57,117 nucleotides of DNA, from the NCBI GenBank assembly GCA_019753175.1, contig JAIELK010000023.1:1-57117 (forward strand). The letters run 5' to 3'. Position numbers and translations under genes: made by a program. Below, piece after piece: positions 40,356 to 49,958 of the stretch. The notes under the pieces are model-generated. The model saw nothing but the letters and a program-made list of their open reading frames with translations, was not told the DNA's origin and ran no database searches. Every line of letters begins with the position of its first letter. Positions within the stretch are counted from its first letter, which is position 1. The stretch is from Hyphomonadaceae bacterium. GTDB taxonomy: Bacteria > Pseudomonadota > Alphaproteobacteria > Caulobacterales > Aquidulcibacteraceae.

Positions 40356-41480
40356 ATGACTCGGAGCGTCAGCGACATGGACTTCGACGCTGTGATTGTC
40401 GGCGCAGGCGCGGTGGGCTTGGCCTGCGGCTACGCGTTGGCGCGCCGCGGCTTCAGCGTCGTGCTCCTGGAGAAGGAAGCGCGCATTGGCGCGGGCGTAT
40501 CCTCCCGAAACTCCGAGGTCATACATGCCGGATTGTACTACCAGCCGGGCTCGCTCAAAGCGCGGCTCTGCGTCGAGGGCCGCCGCTTACTCTACCCTTT
40601 CCTAGAAGCGCACGGCGTTGCGCACCGAAGATGCGGCAAACTCATCGTCGCCACTGAACAGAGCGAGCTCGCCGGCCTCGAGAACCTCCATGCGCGGGGC
40701 GGCGCCAATGATGTCGAGGGGCTGTCCTGGTTGAGCGGCGCCGACGCGCGCGCCATCGAGCCGCAGCTCAATGCTGTGGCCGCCATTCTCTCGCGCGAAA
40801 GCGGGATTCTCGACGCTCACGATTACATGCTTGCTCTGCTGGGCGAGATTGAAGCCTATGGCGGGGCGGTGGCGCTCAACACGCCGTTCATGGGAGCCGC
40901 TGCTGTCAGCGGCGGCTGGCGCATCGAAGCGGGCGGCGACGCACCAGCGTCGATCACTGCCCATAGGCTTGTGATTGCTACAGGATTGGGCGCGCAGGCA
41001 TGCGCGAAGGCAGTCGAAGGCTTCCCGGCGAGCCGCATCCCTCCTCAGCACTTCGGCAAGGGCAATTACTTCGCGCTGCAAGGCGTGCGAGCGCCATTTG
41101 AGCACCTGATCTACCCGCTGCCGATTCCGGGCGCGCTCGGCACGCACTACCGCCGCGACCTCGGCGGCGTCGCGCGCTTCGGTCCCGATCTCGAATGGGT
41201 GGAGCATGAGGACTATGCAGTGAACCTTGAGCGCGCAGCCAGCTTCTACGCCACCGTCCGACGATTCTGGCCGGACTTGCCCGATGGCGCGCTTGTTCCC
41301 GACTACGCGGGCATCAGGCCGAAGATTCATGGGCCCGGCGAACCCCAACCCGATTTCTTGATCGATGCTCCGGCGGCGCACGGCCTCGCTGGGCTCGTCT
41401 GCCTCTTTGGGATCGAAAGTCCCGGCCTCACCGCGTCGCTGGCGATCGGCGAAGCCGTGGCAAAACGACTGGAGCCCTAG
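40356..41480 (+). CDS. FAD-dependent oxidoreductase, L-2-hydroxyglutarate dehydrogenase-like
   Basis: The N-terminal dinucleotide-binding fold is VIVGAGAVGLACGYALARRG. The segment SSRNSEVIHAGLYYQPGSLKARLCVEG matches the LhgO/L2HGDH branch of the DAO superfamily. Length is 374 residues, or 367 from the ATG at 40377, which aligns better with the fold. L-2-hydroxyglutarate oxidation is a likely activity but not certain. It diverges from the kinase across 36 bases, and its stop interlocks with ihfA. Confidence 0.88.
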   Translation: MTRSVSDMDFDAVIVGAGAVGLACGYALARRGFSVVLLEKEARIGAGVSSRNSEVIHAGLYYQPGSLKARLCVEGRRLLYPFLEAHGVAHRRCGKLIVATEQSELAGLENLHARGGANDVEGLSWLSGADARAIEPQLNAVAAILSRESGILDAHDYMLALLGEIEAYGGAVALNTPFMGAAAVSGGWRIEAGGDAPASITAHRLVIATGLGAQACAKAVEGFPASRIPPQHFGKGNYFALQGVRAPFEHLIYPLPIPGALGTHYRRDLGGVARFGPDLEWVEHEDYAVNLERAASFYATVRRFWPDLPDGALVPDYAGIRPKIHGPGEPQPDFLIDAPAAHGLAGLVCLFGIESPGLTASLAIGEAVAKRLEP

Positions 41481-41791
41481 CTCTTGGCGCGGCCGCGCCC
41501 GCCCTTCTCCACAAACTCCCGCAGCATCTGCGAAGGCCGGAACGTCACCACGCGGCGCGGTGTGATTGGCACTTCCTCACCAGTCTTCGGATTGCGCCCG
41601 ATGCGCTGACGTTTGGCGCGCACGTTGAAGTTCCCGAAGCGTGAGAGCTTCACCGTGTCCCCAGCGACCAGGGCGTCCTGCGTCATCTCAAGCAGGCGCG
41701 TCAGCAGGCGGTTCGCGTCCGCGCGCTGCAGATTGGCGCGCCGCGCCACCGCGTCGACCAAATCGGCCCGTGTAATGGTCTTGCCGGCCAC
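41477..41791 (-). CDS. ihfA: Integration host factor subunit alpha
   Basis: IHF alpha pairs with IHF beta and bends DNA sharply at specific sites. The DNABII fold is complete in 104 residues, with the arm motif GRNPKTGEEVPITPRRVVTFRPS carrying the intercalating proline. The start is GTG behind GGAGGGGG. It follows fabH by 83 bases and probably has its own promoter as well. Confidence 0.95.
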   Translation of the reverse strand: MAGKTITRADLVDAVARRANLQRADANRLLTRLLEMTQDALVAGDTVKLSRFGNFNVRAKRQRIGRNPKTGEEVPITPRRVVTFRPSQMLREFVEKGGRGRAKS

Positions 41792-41831
41792 CGGAGCCCC
41801 CTCCGAGACAAGTCTGTGATCTGACTAGGAA

Positions 41832-41860
41832 AAGTTAGTGCTATCCCGAGGTTACGTCAA
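41832..41860 (-). promoter_or_regulatory. Putative ihfA promoter
   Basis: On the minus strand TTGACG (41855-41860) and TAACTT (41832-41837) are 17 bases apart in the fabH-ihfA spacer, leaving a 5' leader of about 35 bases. Confidence 0.42.
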
Positions 41861-41874
41861 ACCTTGCCGGATTG

Positions 41875-42828
41875 TTAGATCCGCACCAACGCCGCGCCCC
41901 AGGTCAGCCCCCCGCCCAGCGCCTCCATGAGCACCAGATCGCCCGGCTTGATCCGGCCGTCGCGGATGGCTGTCTCAAGCGCCAGCGGCACCGAAGCCGC
42001 CGAGGTGTTGCCGTGGAAGGCAACCGTGGAGACTACCTTGTCGGGCGCGATCGACAGCTTCCGCGCCACCCCGTCGAGGATTCGTTGGTTGGCTTGGTGC
42101 GGCACGAACCAATCGACTGCGTCCAGCGCCACTCCAGCCTTGGCGCACGCTTCCAACATCGCGCCCGAAATGTGCTCGACCGCCTGGCGAAACACGGCGT
42201 TGCCGTTCATCCGCACCTTGCCCACGGTTTGCGTCTGCGAGGGGCCGCCGTCGACGTGCAGCAGATCATGCATGCGGCCATCGCTGCGGAGGAAGGTCGC
42301 GATCACGCCGCGGTCACTCTCTTGCGCCTGCAGCACCACGGCGCCGGCGCCGTCGCCGAACAGCACGCATGTGCTGCGATCATTCCAGTCCAGGAGGCGT
42401 GAAAAAGTCTCCGCGCCGATGACCAAAGCCGTCTTGGCCTGCCCGCGCATGAGGAAGTTGTCGGCTGTCGCTAACGCAAAGATGAAGCCCGAGCACACCG
42501 CCTGCAAGTCGAACGCAACGCCGCGATGAGCGCCAAGCGCTGCCTGAACGCGCACTGCGGTTGCCGGGAACGTGAGATCGGGCGTGGTGGTGGCCACTAT
42601 GATGAGGTCGATATCATCGCCGCTGATGTCTGCGGCTTGCAACGCGCGCGCCGCTGCCGCGATGGCGAGGTCGGAGGTCTTTTCCCGCTCGTCTGCGATG
42701 CGGCGCTCACGAATACCCGTGCGTTCTCGTATCCAGTCATCGCTGGTGTCGACGCGTCGCGATAACTCCTCATTGGTAAGCACGCGCGCCGGCAAATGCG
42801 CCCCGACACCCAGGACCACGGAACGCAT
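41875..42828 (-). CDS. fabH: 3-oxoacyl-[ACP] synthase III
   Basis: FabH condenses acetyl-CoA with malonyl-ACP to start fatty acid synthesis. The catalytic triad is Cys112 (QAVCSGF), His244 (VPHQAN) and Asn274 (FHGNTSAAS). Length is 317 residues. The ATG overlaps the plsX stop by one base, the widely conserved plsX-fabH pair. Confidence 0.97.
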   Translation of the reverse strand: MRSVVLGVGAHLPARVLTNEELSRRVDTSDDWIRERTGIRERRIADEREKTSDLAIAAAARALQAADISGDDIDLIIVATTTPDLTFPATAVRVQAALGAHRGVAFDLQAVCSGFIFALATADNFLMRGQAKTALVIGAETFSRLLDWNDRSTCVLFGDGAGAVVLQAQESDRGVIATFLRSDGRMHDLLHVDGGPSQTQTVGKVRMNGNAVFRQAVEHISGAMLEACAKAGVALDAVDWFVPHQANQRILDGVARKLSIAPDKVVSTVAFHGNTSAASVPLALETAIRDGRIKPGDLVLMEALGGGLTWGAALVRI

Positions 42829-43883
42829 CAGCCGGTTTCCTTGGCCGCTTGTTTCGGCGCGCTGGCGCCCGCCAGCCGCAGCAGATTGGCCTTGATTTCA
42901 TCGCGATAATGGCTGAGCGCCATGCGCTCAGCCACGCCGATCGCTGCGGCGAAGCCGCGGGCGTTGGCGCCGCCATGGCTCTTCACAACCAGGCCGTTGA
43001 GGCCAAGAAACAGCGCGCCGTTGAAGGTGCCCGGATCCATGCGCGTGCGGAGCTTCTGCAGCGCCGGATAGGCAATGAGCGCGCCCAGCTGCGCCAGCGG
43101 ACCACTCGTAAGCGCCTCCTTCAGCAACTGCCCGACCAAACGGGCGGTGCCTTCGCCAGTCTTCAAGGCGATGTTGCCGGTGAAACCGTCCGTGACCACG
43201 ACGTCGACTGTGCCCTTGGCAATGTCATCGCCTTCGACGAAGCCGCGAAAGTCCATATCGACGCCAGCGTCACGAATGAGTTGGGCCGCGGCGCGGATTT
43301 CTTCGTGGCCCTTCTGTTCCTCCGCACCAACATTGAGCAGCGCCACGGTCGGCCGGTCCTTGCCGCTCACCGCGCGCTGAAAGGCCTCGCCCATGATGGC
43401 GAACTCCACCAGTTGCTCGCCATCGGCTTCGACATTGGCGCCCACATCGAGAATGACAACATAGCCGCCGGTCGCGCTCGGCCAGCGCGCGGCCAAGGCC
43501 GGTCGATGCACGCCCTCCATGGTGCGCAGGCGGAACATCGAGATCGCCATGAATGCGCCGGTATTGCCGGCCGACACGATGGCGTTGGCCTGCCCATTCT
43601 CAACTGAGGCCACGGCGTTCCAAAGGCTTGAGCCCTTACCCTGACGCAGGGCCTGGCTCGCCTTCACCTCCATCCCAATCGTCTTCTCAGCGTGGGCGAC
43701 CTCTGAGGCTGCCTTGGCGTAATGATGATGGGCGAGGAGGGCTGAAAGCCGTGACGCGTCGCCATGAATAATGAAGCGCAGCGCGGGATTGCGACGCGCC
43801 GCTATGTCCACTCCCGCAACGACAGTATCGGGCGCGTGATCGCCGCCCATCCCGTCGATGGAGAGAACAAGTCCGTCTGCCAT
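42828..43883 (-). CDS. plsX: Phosphate acyltransferase PlsX
   Basis: PlsX makes acyl-phosphate from acyl-ACP for phospholipid synthesis. [12 protein letters not shown] at the N-terminus, [10 protein letters not shown] and [14 protein letters not shown] are family signatures. Length is 351 residues. In many alphaproteobacteria a DUF177/YceD gene sits between the cytochrome c chaperone and plsX; here only 86 bases without an ORF separate them. Confidence 0.97.
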   Translation of the reverse strand: MADGLVLSIDGMGGDHAPDTVVAGVDIAARRNPALRFIIHGDASRLSALLAHHHYAKAASEVAHAEKTIGMEVKASQALRQGKGSSLWNAVASVENGQANAIVSAGNTGAFMAISMFRLRTMEGVHRPALAARWPSATGGYVVILDVGANVEADGEQLVEFAIMGEAFQRAVSGKDRPTVALLNVGAEEQKGHEEIRAAAQLIRDAGVDMDFRGFVEGDDIAKGTVDVVVTDGFTGNIALKTGEGTARLVGQLLKEALTSGPLAQLGALIAYPALQKLRTRMDPGTFNGALFLGLNGLVVKSHGGANARGFAAAIGVAERMALSHYRDEIKANLLRLAGASAPKQAAKETG

Positions 43884-43969
43884 GCCGATTATGACGCCCT
43901 ACTCCCGCCCGCCCTGGTGCTCTCCGGCCGGACCTTAGTCGCGCTCAACCGGCTTGCCAAACCATAGGT
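43884..43969. other. Chaperone-plsX spacer
   Basis: No reading frame on the coding strand, no terminator and no clear promoter are visible in these 86 bases. This is the place where yceD or rpmF would be expected in related gene orders. Confidence 0.3.
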
Positions 43970-44491
43970 TCAGGCGGGCCCCGCCCACGCGTCCGGCAAG
44001 AACAGCCTCTCCACCGCAAGCGAGCGCTGACCCTCGGCTAGGCCGCGCGCACGTCGCGCAAACGTCGCAGCAGCAGCCGCGGATTCGTCCGCGAACAGGT
44101 TTCGGCCGATGGCCGCGGCGAGCGCCCCATCGTCGCCAGCGTCCAGCGCGGTGCTGTACGCCCGGAGACGCCCATAGAAGTCACCTGCGAGCCGCCGCAT
44201 GCGCCGCGGCACCGCCGTGTCGCTGACGCCGTCTTCGCGCAATCCGGCGTCAAACGCGCTGAACAGCGCGTCCGTGAACGACTGCGCCAACGGCGCCAAC
44301 CCAGGTTCGTCCCTCAACCGGTAGAGCGCTAGCGCCGCGTGCAGGGTCATCACCTCGAATCGGCCCTGGAGGCTGTCCGGCGCCATGTCTTCGCCATAGA
44401 GCGCCGGAGACCGCGCAGCCGCGGTCACCGCGCCCAACAGACGCCGTGCGTCATCGTCCGCCCGAGAGGCGCCAAATCGCCAGAATTTCAT
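43970..44491 (-). CDS. Ubiquinol-cytochrome c chaperone family protein
   Basis: The 173-residue protein matches the UQCC1/CBP3 family, which in mitochondria helps cytochrome b assembly into the bc1 complex. The core YGEDMAPDSLQGRFEVMTLHAALALYRLR and the GVSDTAVPRRMRRLAGDFYGRL segment are characteristic. An assembly role for complex III is inferred. It diverges from bamE and leads the plsX-fabH-ihfA unit. Confidence 0.88.
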   Translation of the reverse strand: MKFWRFGASRADDDARRLLGAVTAAARSPALYGEDMAPDSLQGRFEVMTLHAALALYRLRDEPGLAPLAQSFTDALFSAFDAGLREDGVSDTAVPRRMRRLAGDFYGRLRAYSTALDAGDDGALAAAIGRNLFADESAAAAATFARRARGLAEGQRSLAVERLFLPDAWAGPA

Positions 44492-44536
44492 AGGCTCTGA
44501 GGTCCCCTCTTGCCCGGCGGCGCGTCGGGCCTTACC

Positions 44537-44553
44537 CGTGAGCGCAGCTCACG
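44537..44553. promoter_or_regulatory. Inverted repeat in the bamE/chaperone divergent region
   Basis: CGTGAGC-GCA-GCTCACG is a perfect 7-bp inverted repeat between the two divergent starts. It could be an operator or a short hairpin in the bamE leader. No known regulator can be named from it. Confidence 0.35.
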
Positions 44554-44580
44554 AACGCATTCGCCTAGCGAGGTATTTCT

Positions 44581-45066
44581 ATGAATCGCGGACTCCTGCG
44601 AGTTTCAGCGGCCGCTGCGGTCGCTTTGGCATCAGCGGTCGGCGCCTGCGCGCCCGTGCAGAGCTACAACGGCTTTCGGCCCGACCGCAACAATGTGGAA
44701 ATCCCCGATCCTCAGGTCGGCGTCGATACGCGCGATACCGTCATGCAGCGCTTCGGCTCGCCCTCGACCACGGCGGTCTTCGACCAAACTTCATGGTACT
44801 ATGTGAGCGCGGTGCAGGAGCAGGTTGCCTTCTACGCCCCGCGCATCACCGACAGGCGGGTTATGGTCGTGCGCTTCGACGGCGACACCGTTTCGGCAGT
44901 CGAAAAATACGGAATCGAACGCGGCCGCGTCGTCGCCTACAACGACGAAGTGACGCCGACGCGCGGGCGGGAGCTCGGCGTGCTCGAACAATTGCTCGGC
45001 AATGTCGGCAATACCTCGCCGATCCGCACCGAAGAAGAGGAACGTCAGCGGCCGGGACGGCGCTAG
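44581..45066 (+). CDS. bamE: Outer-membrane protein assembly factor BamE (SmpA/OmlA)
   Basis: BamE is a lipoprotein of the BAM complex that inserts beta-barrels. The signal ends in AVGAC (Cys23). The domain begins with the typical VGVDTRDTVMQRFGSPSTTAVFDQ block and continues with SWYYVS and VMVVRFDGDTVSAVEKYG. At 161 residues it has a C-terminal extension of about 40 residues rich in charged residues compared with the minimal family. A GAGG ribosome site precedes the ATG. Confidence 0.93.
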   Translation: MNRGLLRVSAAAAVALASAVGACAPVQSYNGFRPDRNNVEIPDPQVGVDTRDTVMQRFGSPSTTAVFDQTSWYYVSAVQEQVAFYAPRITDRRVMVVRFDGDTVSAVEKYGIERGRVVAYNDEVTPTRGRELGVLEQLLGNVGNTSPIRTEEEERQRPGRR

Positions 45067-45090
45067 AACGACCTGCATCAAGAGAAATAG

Positions 45091-45118
45091 AAACGCCCCG
45101 GCTTGCGCCGGGGCGTTT
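45091..45118. terminator. Bidirectional Rho-independent terminator between bamE and hppA
   Basis: A perfect 12-bp stem (AAACGCCCCGGC / GCCGGGGCGTTT) with a TTGC loop lies between the two convergent genes. The arms begin with AAA and end with TTT, and TTTCTATTTCTC follows on the minus strand, so it can terminate both transcripts. Confidence 0.9.
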
Positions 45119-45140
45119 CGCGTTTCCGCGTCCTGTGTGC

Positions 45141-47288
45141 TTACGCGTGCGCGAGCACCGCCAGCAACAGCAGCGCCACGATGTTGGTGATCTTGATCAT
45201 CGGGTTCACCGCGGGACCCGCCGTGTCCTTGTAAGGATCGCCGACGGTGTCGCCGGTGACCGCGGCCTTGTGGGCGTCGGAGCCCTTGCCGCCATAATGA
45301 CCTTCCTCGATCAGCTTCTTGGCGTTGTCCCAAGCGCCGCCACCCGAGGTCATCGAGATCGCAACGAACAGGCCGGTGACGATCACGCCAACCAGCAGCG
45401 CTCCCAGCGCCGCAAGCGCCTGGCTCTGACCGGCGATCGCCCACACGCCGAAGAACAGCGCGATCGGCGCCAGCACCGGCAACATCGACGGCACGATCAT
45501 CTCGCGGATCGCCGCCTTGGTCAGGATGTCTACCGCCTTGCCGTAATCGGGCTTGGCCGTGCGCTCCATGATGCCAGGGATTTCGCGGAACTGACGGCGT
45601 ACTTCTTCAACCACCGCCTGAGCGGCGCGCCCCACCGCCGTCATGGACCAGCCGCCGAACAGGTAGGGCAACAGGCCGCCGATGAAGAGACCGACAATCA
45701 CATACGGATTGTTGAGCGCGAAGTCCGGCGCCACGCCTTCGAAGAACGGATATTCCGCCGCGTTGGCGGCGTAATAGCGCAAGTCTTCGAAGTATGCCGC
45801 GAACAGCACCAGCGCGCCGAGCCCGGCTGAGCCGATCGCGTACCCTTTGGTGACGGCCTTGGTGGTGTTGCCGACAGCGTCAAGCGCATCGGTGATGACG
45901 CGCACTTCCTTCGGCAGATCGGCCATTTCGGCGATGCCGCCGGCGTTGTCGGTGACTGGACCAAAGGCGTCGAGCGCGACGATGATGCCCGCCACCGAAA
46001 GCATCGTCGTCACCGCAATGGCGATGCCGAAGACGCCCGCGAGCGTGTAGGTCGCGATGATGCCCGCGACGATGGTGAGCGCCGGCAATGCCGTCGATTC
46101 CATCGACACGGCGAGGCCTTGGATCACGTTGGTGCCATGGCCTGAGACCGACGCCTGCGCGACGCTCTTCACCGGGCGGAAGCCGGTGCCGGTATAGTAC
46201 TCGGTGATCCAAACGATGATCCCGGTCACCAGCAGACCGATGAGGCCGCAGAAGAAGAGATCCTGACCGGTGATGCCCGCGATGCTTGGCGGCGCGTTGA
46301 TGCTCGCGACAAGCGGGCCGAAGCCGGTGGTGGCCGCAATAGCGCCAGCAAGGCCAATGGCGGAGAACACGCCAGCGGCGATGAGGCCCTTATACAGCGC
46401 GCCCATGATGTTGTTGTTGGCGCCCAGACGCACGAAGAACGTGCCGAGGATCGACGCGACGATCGCCAAACCGCCGATCGCCAGCGGCAGCAGCATGACG
46501 TTCTCAACCACGCCCGCGTACTCGCGGAACAGGATCGAGCCCAGCACCATGGTGGCGACGGCTGTGACCGCATAGGTTTCAAACAAGTCCGCCGCCATGC
46601 CTGCGCAATCGCCGACATTGTCGCCAACATTGTCGGCGATGGTCGCGGGATTGCGCGGGTCGTCTTCGGGAATGCCTGCTTCGACTTTGCCGACCATGTC
46701 GCCGCCGACATCGGCGCCCTTGGTGAAGATGCCGCCGCCGAGACGCGCGAAGATCGAAATGAGCGAGGCGCCAAAGCCGAGCGCGACCAGCGAGTCGACC
46801 ACGCGACGGTCAGTCGATTCGTAGCCCAAGCCCTGCGTCAGCAGGAGATAGTAGGCCGCAACGCCAAACAGTGCGCCGCCGGCGACCAGCATGCCGGTCA
46901 CCGCGCCCGCCTTGAACGCCATCCTGAGGCCCCCGGCCAGCGAAGTACGGGCCGCTTCTGCGGTGCGGACGTTGGCCTGCACCGATACGTTCATGCCGAT
47001 GAAGCCGGCCGCACCGGACAACACCGCGCCGATAACGAACGCGAGCGGGATTTCCCAGTTGCGGAACAGGAGAATGAGCGCGACGGTCACGCCCACGCCG
47101 ACGATGGCGATGGTCGAGTACTGGCGGTTGAGATAAGCGCGCGCGCCTTCCTGAATGGCGGCGGCGATTTCCTTCATCCGGTCATTGCCGGCGGAGGCCT
47201 TTGTGATGGCTTGGGTTTCCAGGAATCCATACAAGCCAGCAACCAAGCTGAGGGCGACAACGATCCATAGGATTGTTTCGGCGGTCAT
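45141..47288 (-). CDS. hppA: K+-independent H+-translocating inorganic pyrophosphatase
   Basis: The membrane pyrophosphatase uses pyrophosphate to pump protons across the inner membrane. It has 715 residues and about 16 helices. The substrate loops are [20 protein letters not shown] and [19 protein letters not shown], and the C-terminal [13 protein letters not shown] is intact. Lys477 in GNTTKA is the residue that marks the K+-independent class (alanine in K+-dependent enzymes). The ATG at 47288 is chosen to match family N-termini. Confidence 0.96.
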   Translation of the reverse strand: MTAETILWIVVALSLVAGLYGFLETQAITKASAGNDRMKEIAAAIQEGARAYLNRQYSTIAIVGVGVTVALILLFRNWEIPLAFVIGAVLSGAAGFIGMNVSVQANVRTAEAARTSLAGGLRMAFKAGAVTGMLVAGGALFGVAAYYLLLTQGLGYESTDRRVVDSLVALGFGASLISIFARLGGGIFTKGADVGGDMVGKVEAGIPEDDPRNPATIADNVGDNVGDCAGMAADLFETYAVTAVATMVLGSILFREYAGVVENVMLLPLAIGGLAIVASILGTFFVRLGANNNIMGALYKGLIAAGVFSAIGLAGAIAATTGFGPLVASINAPPSIAGITGQDLFFCGLIGLLVTGIIVWITEYYTGTGFRPVKSVAQASVSGHGTNVIQGLAVSMESTALPALTIVAGIIATYTLAGVFGIAIAVTTMLSVAGIIVALDAFGPVTDNAGGIAEMADLPKEVRVITDALDAVGNTTKAVTKGYAIGSAGLGALVLFAAYFEDLRYYAANAAEYPFFEGVAPDFALNNPYVIVGLFIGGLLPYLFGGWSMTAVGRAAQAVVEEVRRQFREIPGIMERTAKPDYGKAVDILTKAAIREMIVPSMLPVLAPIALFFGVWAIAGQSQALAALGALLVGVIVTGLFVAISMTSGGGAWDNAKKLIEEGHYGGKGSDAHKAAVTGDTVGDPYKDTAGPAVNPMIKITNIVALLLLAVLAHA

Positions 47289-47456
47289 TGAGGTGCCTAT
47301 CCTGGGCGCGGAGGACCCGCGCCGGTTGGGGAAATGGGTTGGCCGCACCGCGACAGTCCGTCTGCGGATACGCTTCCCCCGGAGGTGGGCGCGTTACTGC
47401 CAAATCATGTTCGCGGGCGCAACAGAGCGCTAGCGCAGATCAGCGATCCGATCGCC
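47289..47456. other. hppA leader region
   Basis: The 168 bases between the exported protein and hppA contain a 7-bp hairpin (GGCGCGG/CCGCGCC, 47305-47323) just before the hppA start, and GCGCTAGCGC further upstream. No promoter stands out. The length suggests hppA has its own promoter with a structured leader. Confidence 0.3.
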
Positions 47457-47906
47457 CTAAATGCCGGAGCCTTGGCTCGAATAGGCGGAGACGACGCTCA
47501 CCCGCCCGATCGCGCGCTCCCCCAGGGCCTGAATCGCCGTTGCCCGATACACCTCGATGGCGCGTGCTTCGTTGAGCAAATTCGCGTCGTTCGGGTCGGC
47601 GAGATCGTTGACGTGGCCGGCCCGCACCAAGGCGTCGCGGAGGAAGTGGGCCTGCTCCCGGGTGCGCCAGAGGTCTACTCCGGGCGCCACTTCGATCCGC
47701 AACGAAACGAACAAGTAATTGACGAGCTGGCCGTTTCTGACGACCGGCACGGCCAAGTAGGGCGCGTCCATGGAGCGGGCGAGCGCCTCATCCCCCTGCT
47801 CATCGCCCTTGGCCTTGGCTGGACCAGACGCATTGGCGAGGCCAGCCAGCAGCGTGGAGGCGATCATGGCGGCAGCGATGGCTCGCGCGACGGCGTGGCG
47901 TTTCAT
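47457..47906 (-). CDS. Exported protein of unknown function
   Basis: The 149-residue protein has a cleavable signal peptide (hydrophobic 8-25, likely cut after LANA). The mature part has a short acidic segment, then YLAVPVVRNGQLVNYLFVSLRIEVAPG, which predicts beta strands, and a helical HFLRDALVRAGHVND region. I cannot assign a family. It follows thiL by 35 bases and is probably co-transcribed. Confidence 0.72.
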   Translation of the reverse strand: MKRHAVARAIAAAMIASTLLAGLANASGPAKAKGDEQGDEALARSMDAPYLAVPVVRNGQLVNYLFVSLRIEVAPGVDLWRTREQAHFLRDALVRAGHVNDLADPNDANLLNEARAIEVYRATAIQALGERAIGRVSVVSAYSSQGSGI

Positions 47907-47941
47907 GCCGCCAGTTTCGGGGTGCGCCGGTTAGCGAGATG

Positions 47942-49009
47942 TTAGCGGCCGAGCCGGTGGACGAAGCCGGCTGTGGGCAAGACGAGCGCCTGACCCGCGG
48001 CGTCGAGAACTTGAACCCCCTCACCCGCCTCTACACGGCCAATTCGCACTAGCCGGAGGGCGTGGTCAGCATCGCTGCCCTCAAGCGCGGCGCGGACCTC
48101 CGGCGCTGCCGTGAACAGCACCACGTAATCGTCGCCGCCGGCGACCAATTGCTCGATTGCCCCGCCGTGGCGGATCCAACGATGCGCGGGGATCGACAGC
48201 GGGATCGCGTCTGCCGCGATGCGAAGCGCTACTCCCGAAGCGTCCGCGAGCTTGCGCGCATCGGCGGCAAGGCCATCGGACACGTCCATCGACGCATTCG
48301 CGAAGCGCGCGACGATGTCAGCGCACTCGACGCGCACAAAAGGCGCCAGATAGGTCGACATCAACCAGGCCGCCTCGGCGTCGAAGTCCTCGCCGGGCAG
48401 TGTGAGGTAAGGCGGCATGTTCGGTGCGAGCGCGCGCGAGTCGACGTAATCCTCCGTTCGTCCTCGCTGGAGGTCGCCGAGCGCCAAACGTCCGGTCCGC
48501 AATTGCAGCCCGAGCCACGCCGAACCGATCTCGCCGCCAACCAACCAGACATCGTCGCCGGCCTTCGCATCGGCGCGCGACGGCGTACGTCCCCCGATCG
48601 GTTCGCCGAAAGCAGTGACCGACACTGTGAGGGGGCCCGGCGTCGACGTGATGTCGCCGCCGAGCAGCGCCATGCCGAACTGCTTCAAGTCGCGGCCAAA
48701 ACCATCGACAAACTGCGCAATCTCCGCCGCGGGTCGGCCATCCGGCCAAATCAGCGTCATCAGCGCCGCCTTCGGCTTAGCGCCCTTCGCCACAAGGTCA
48801 GACACGTTCACCCGCAGCGCCTTCATCGCTATTGTTTGGATTGGATCGCTGGCAAGAAAGTGCACGCCCTCGACGATCGCATCTGTCGTCACCACCATAC
48901 CGCCGTACAGCGCTGCGTCGTCGACCAGTCCGCGCGCAGCCGGATCGGTGGCCAGCGGCGCGAGCAGCGTGCGGATGATGTGAACCTCGTCTGCCGAGTC
49001 TGTAGTCAT
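47942..49009 (-). CDS. thiL: Thiamine-monophosphate kinase
   Basis: ThiL phosphorylates thiamine phosphate to the coenzyme thiamine diphosphate. DDAALYGGMVVTTDAIVEGVHFL holds the ATP/Mg aspartates, and ALLGGDITSTPGPLTVSVTAFG and DVSDGLAADARKLA are family motifs. The ATG at 49009 gives 355 residues. It follows nusB by 23 bases; nusB-thiL is a conserved pair. Confidence 0.95.
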   Translation of the reverse strand: MTTDSADEVHIIRTLLAPLATDPAARGLVDDAALYGGMVVTTDAIVEGVHFLASDPIQTIAMKALRVNVSDLVAKGAKPKAALMTLIWPDGRPAAEIAQFVDGFGRDLKQFGMALLGGDITSTPGPLTVSVTAFGEPIGGRTPSRADAKAGDDVWLVGGEIGSAWLGLQLRTGRLALGDLQRGRTEDYVDSRALAPNMPPYLTLPGEDFDAEAAWLMSTYLAPFVRVECADIVARFANASMDVSDGLAADARKLADASGVALRIAADAIPLSIPAHRWIRHGGAIEQLVAGGDDYVVLFTAAPEVRAALEGSDADHALRLVRIGRVEAGEGVQVLDAAGQALVLPTAGFVHRLGR

Positions 49010-49032
49010 GGCGATGGCTTGGCGCCTCGTGA

Positions 49033-49485
49033 TTAGCCGCGCAAGTCGCGCGCGCAAGCGTCCAGGGCGGCGTTAATGAACGCGGGCTCCGGGCCGCCGA
49101 AGAAGGCCTTCGCGATTTCCACGTACTCGTCGATGATGACGGCAACCGGCGTATCCGCGCGGTTTTCCAGTTCTGTCGCGCCCGCACGCAGGATGGCGCG
49201 CGCCACCGCATCAAGGCGCTCGAGCTTCCAGCCCTGGCTCAGACTGCGCGCGATCGCGCGATCGAGTGTGGTCTGTCTGTCCACAGCTTTTTCCACCACC
49301 AGCTTGAAGAGATCGATGTCGCCCTCGGTCTCGGCCAAACTGGCTTCGGTCTCACGCGGCAATTTGCCGGCAGCGAAGTCCGCGAGCACATCCGCGGTCG
49401 AAGCGCCAGCGATCTCCATCTGGTAAAGCGCCTGCACCGCCGCCAGACGGGCGGCGCTGCGCGCTGCGTTGGGCAACGCCGTCAT
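49033..49485 (-). CDS. nusB: Transcription antitermination factor NusB
   Basis: NusB with NusE binds boxA RNA and prevents termination in rRNA operons. The 150-residue all-helical protein opens AARSAARLAAVQALYQMEIAG and has VIIDEYVEIAKAFFG, both diagnostic. The ATG overlaps the ribH stop (ATGA). Confidence 0.95.
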   Translation of the reverse strand: MTALPNAARSAARLAAVQALYQMEIAGASTADVLADFAAGKLPRETEASLAETEGDIDLFKLVVEKAVDRQTTLDRAIARSLSQGWKLERLDAVARAILRAGATELENRADTPVAVIIDEYVEIAKAFFGGPEPAFINAALDACARDLRG

Positions 49486-49958
49486 CGCCCGCCACCGGAG
49501 AACCGCCGTTTCAGCGTAATCATCGCCAGCGCCGCCTTCAGCGCCTCACCGCCCTTGTCGCCGCGCGCCGGGTCAGCGCGAACCTCCGCTTGTTCGATGT
49601 TCTCGACGGTGAGGATTCCGTAGCCGATCGCCAGACCTTCGCGAGTGGATAGATCCATCAGCCCGCGCGCGCTCTCGCCGCAGACATAGTCGTAATGGCT
49701 GGTTTCGCCGCGCACGACGCATCCAAGCGCAACGAAGCCGTCATAAGCCTTCTTGCGCGCCGCATGCGCAATGGCCGCGGGGACTTCGAAGGCGCCCGGC
49801 ACGAACACGCGATCCAACGTCACCTCCGCCGGCGCCGCCATCGCTTCGGCGCCGCGCTGCAGCATGTCGGCGATATCACGATAATAGGGCGCCACCACCA
49901 GCAGAACGCGCGCGCCGGGCAGCTTCAGCGCCGCGCCCTTTTGTGCGCCAGTTTTCAC
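49482..49958 (-). CDS. ribH: 6,7-dimethyl-8-ribityllumazine synthase
   Basis: RibH condenses the pyrimidine and butanone phosphate to lumazine, the penultimate riboflavin step. PGAFEVPAAI and GCVVRGETSHYDYV hold substrate residues with the active-site histidine, and EQAEVRAD is near the end. Length is 158 residues. The GTG start overlaps ribBX as GTGA. Confidence 0.95.
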   Translation of the reverse strand: MKTGAQKGAALKLPGARVLLVVAPYYRDIADMLQRGAEAMAAPAEVTLDRVFVPGAFEVPAAIAHAARKKAYDGFVALGCVVRGETSHYDYVCGESARGLMDLSTREGLAIGYGILTVENIEQAEVRADPARGDKGGEALKAALAMITLKRRFSGGGR

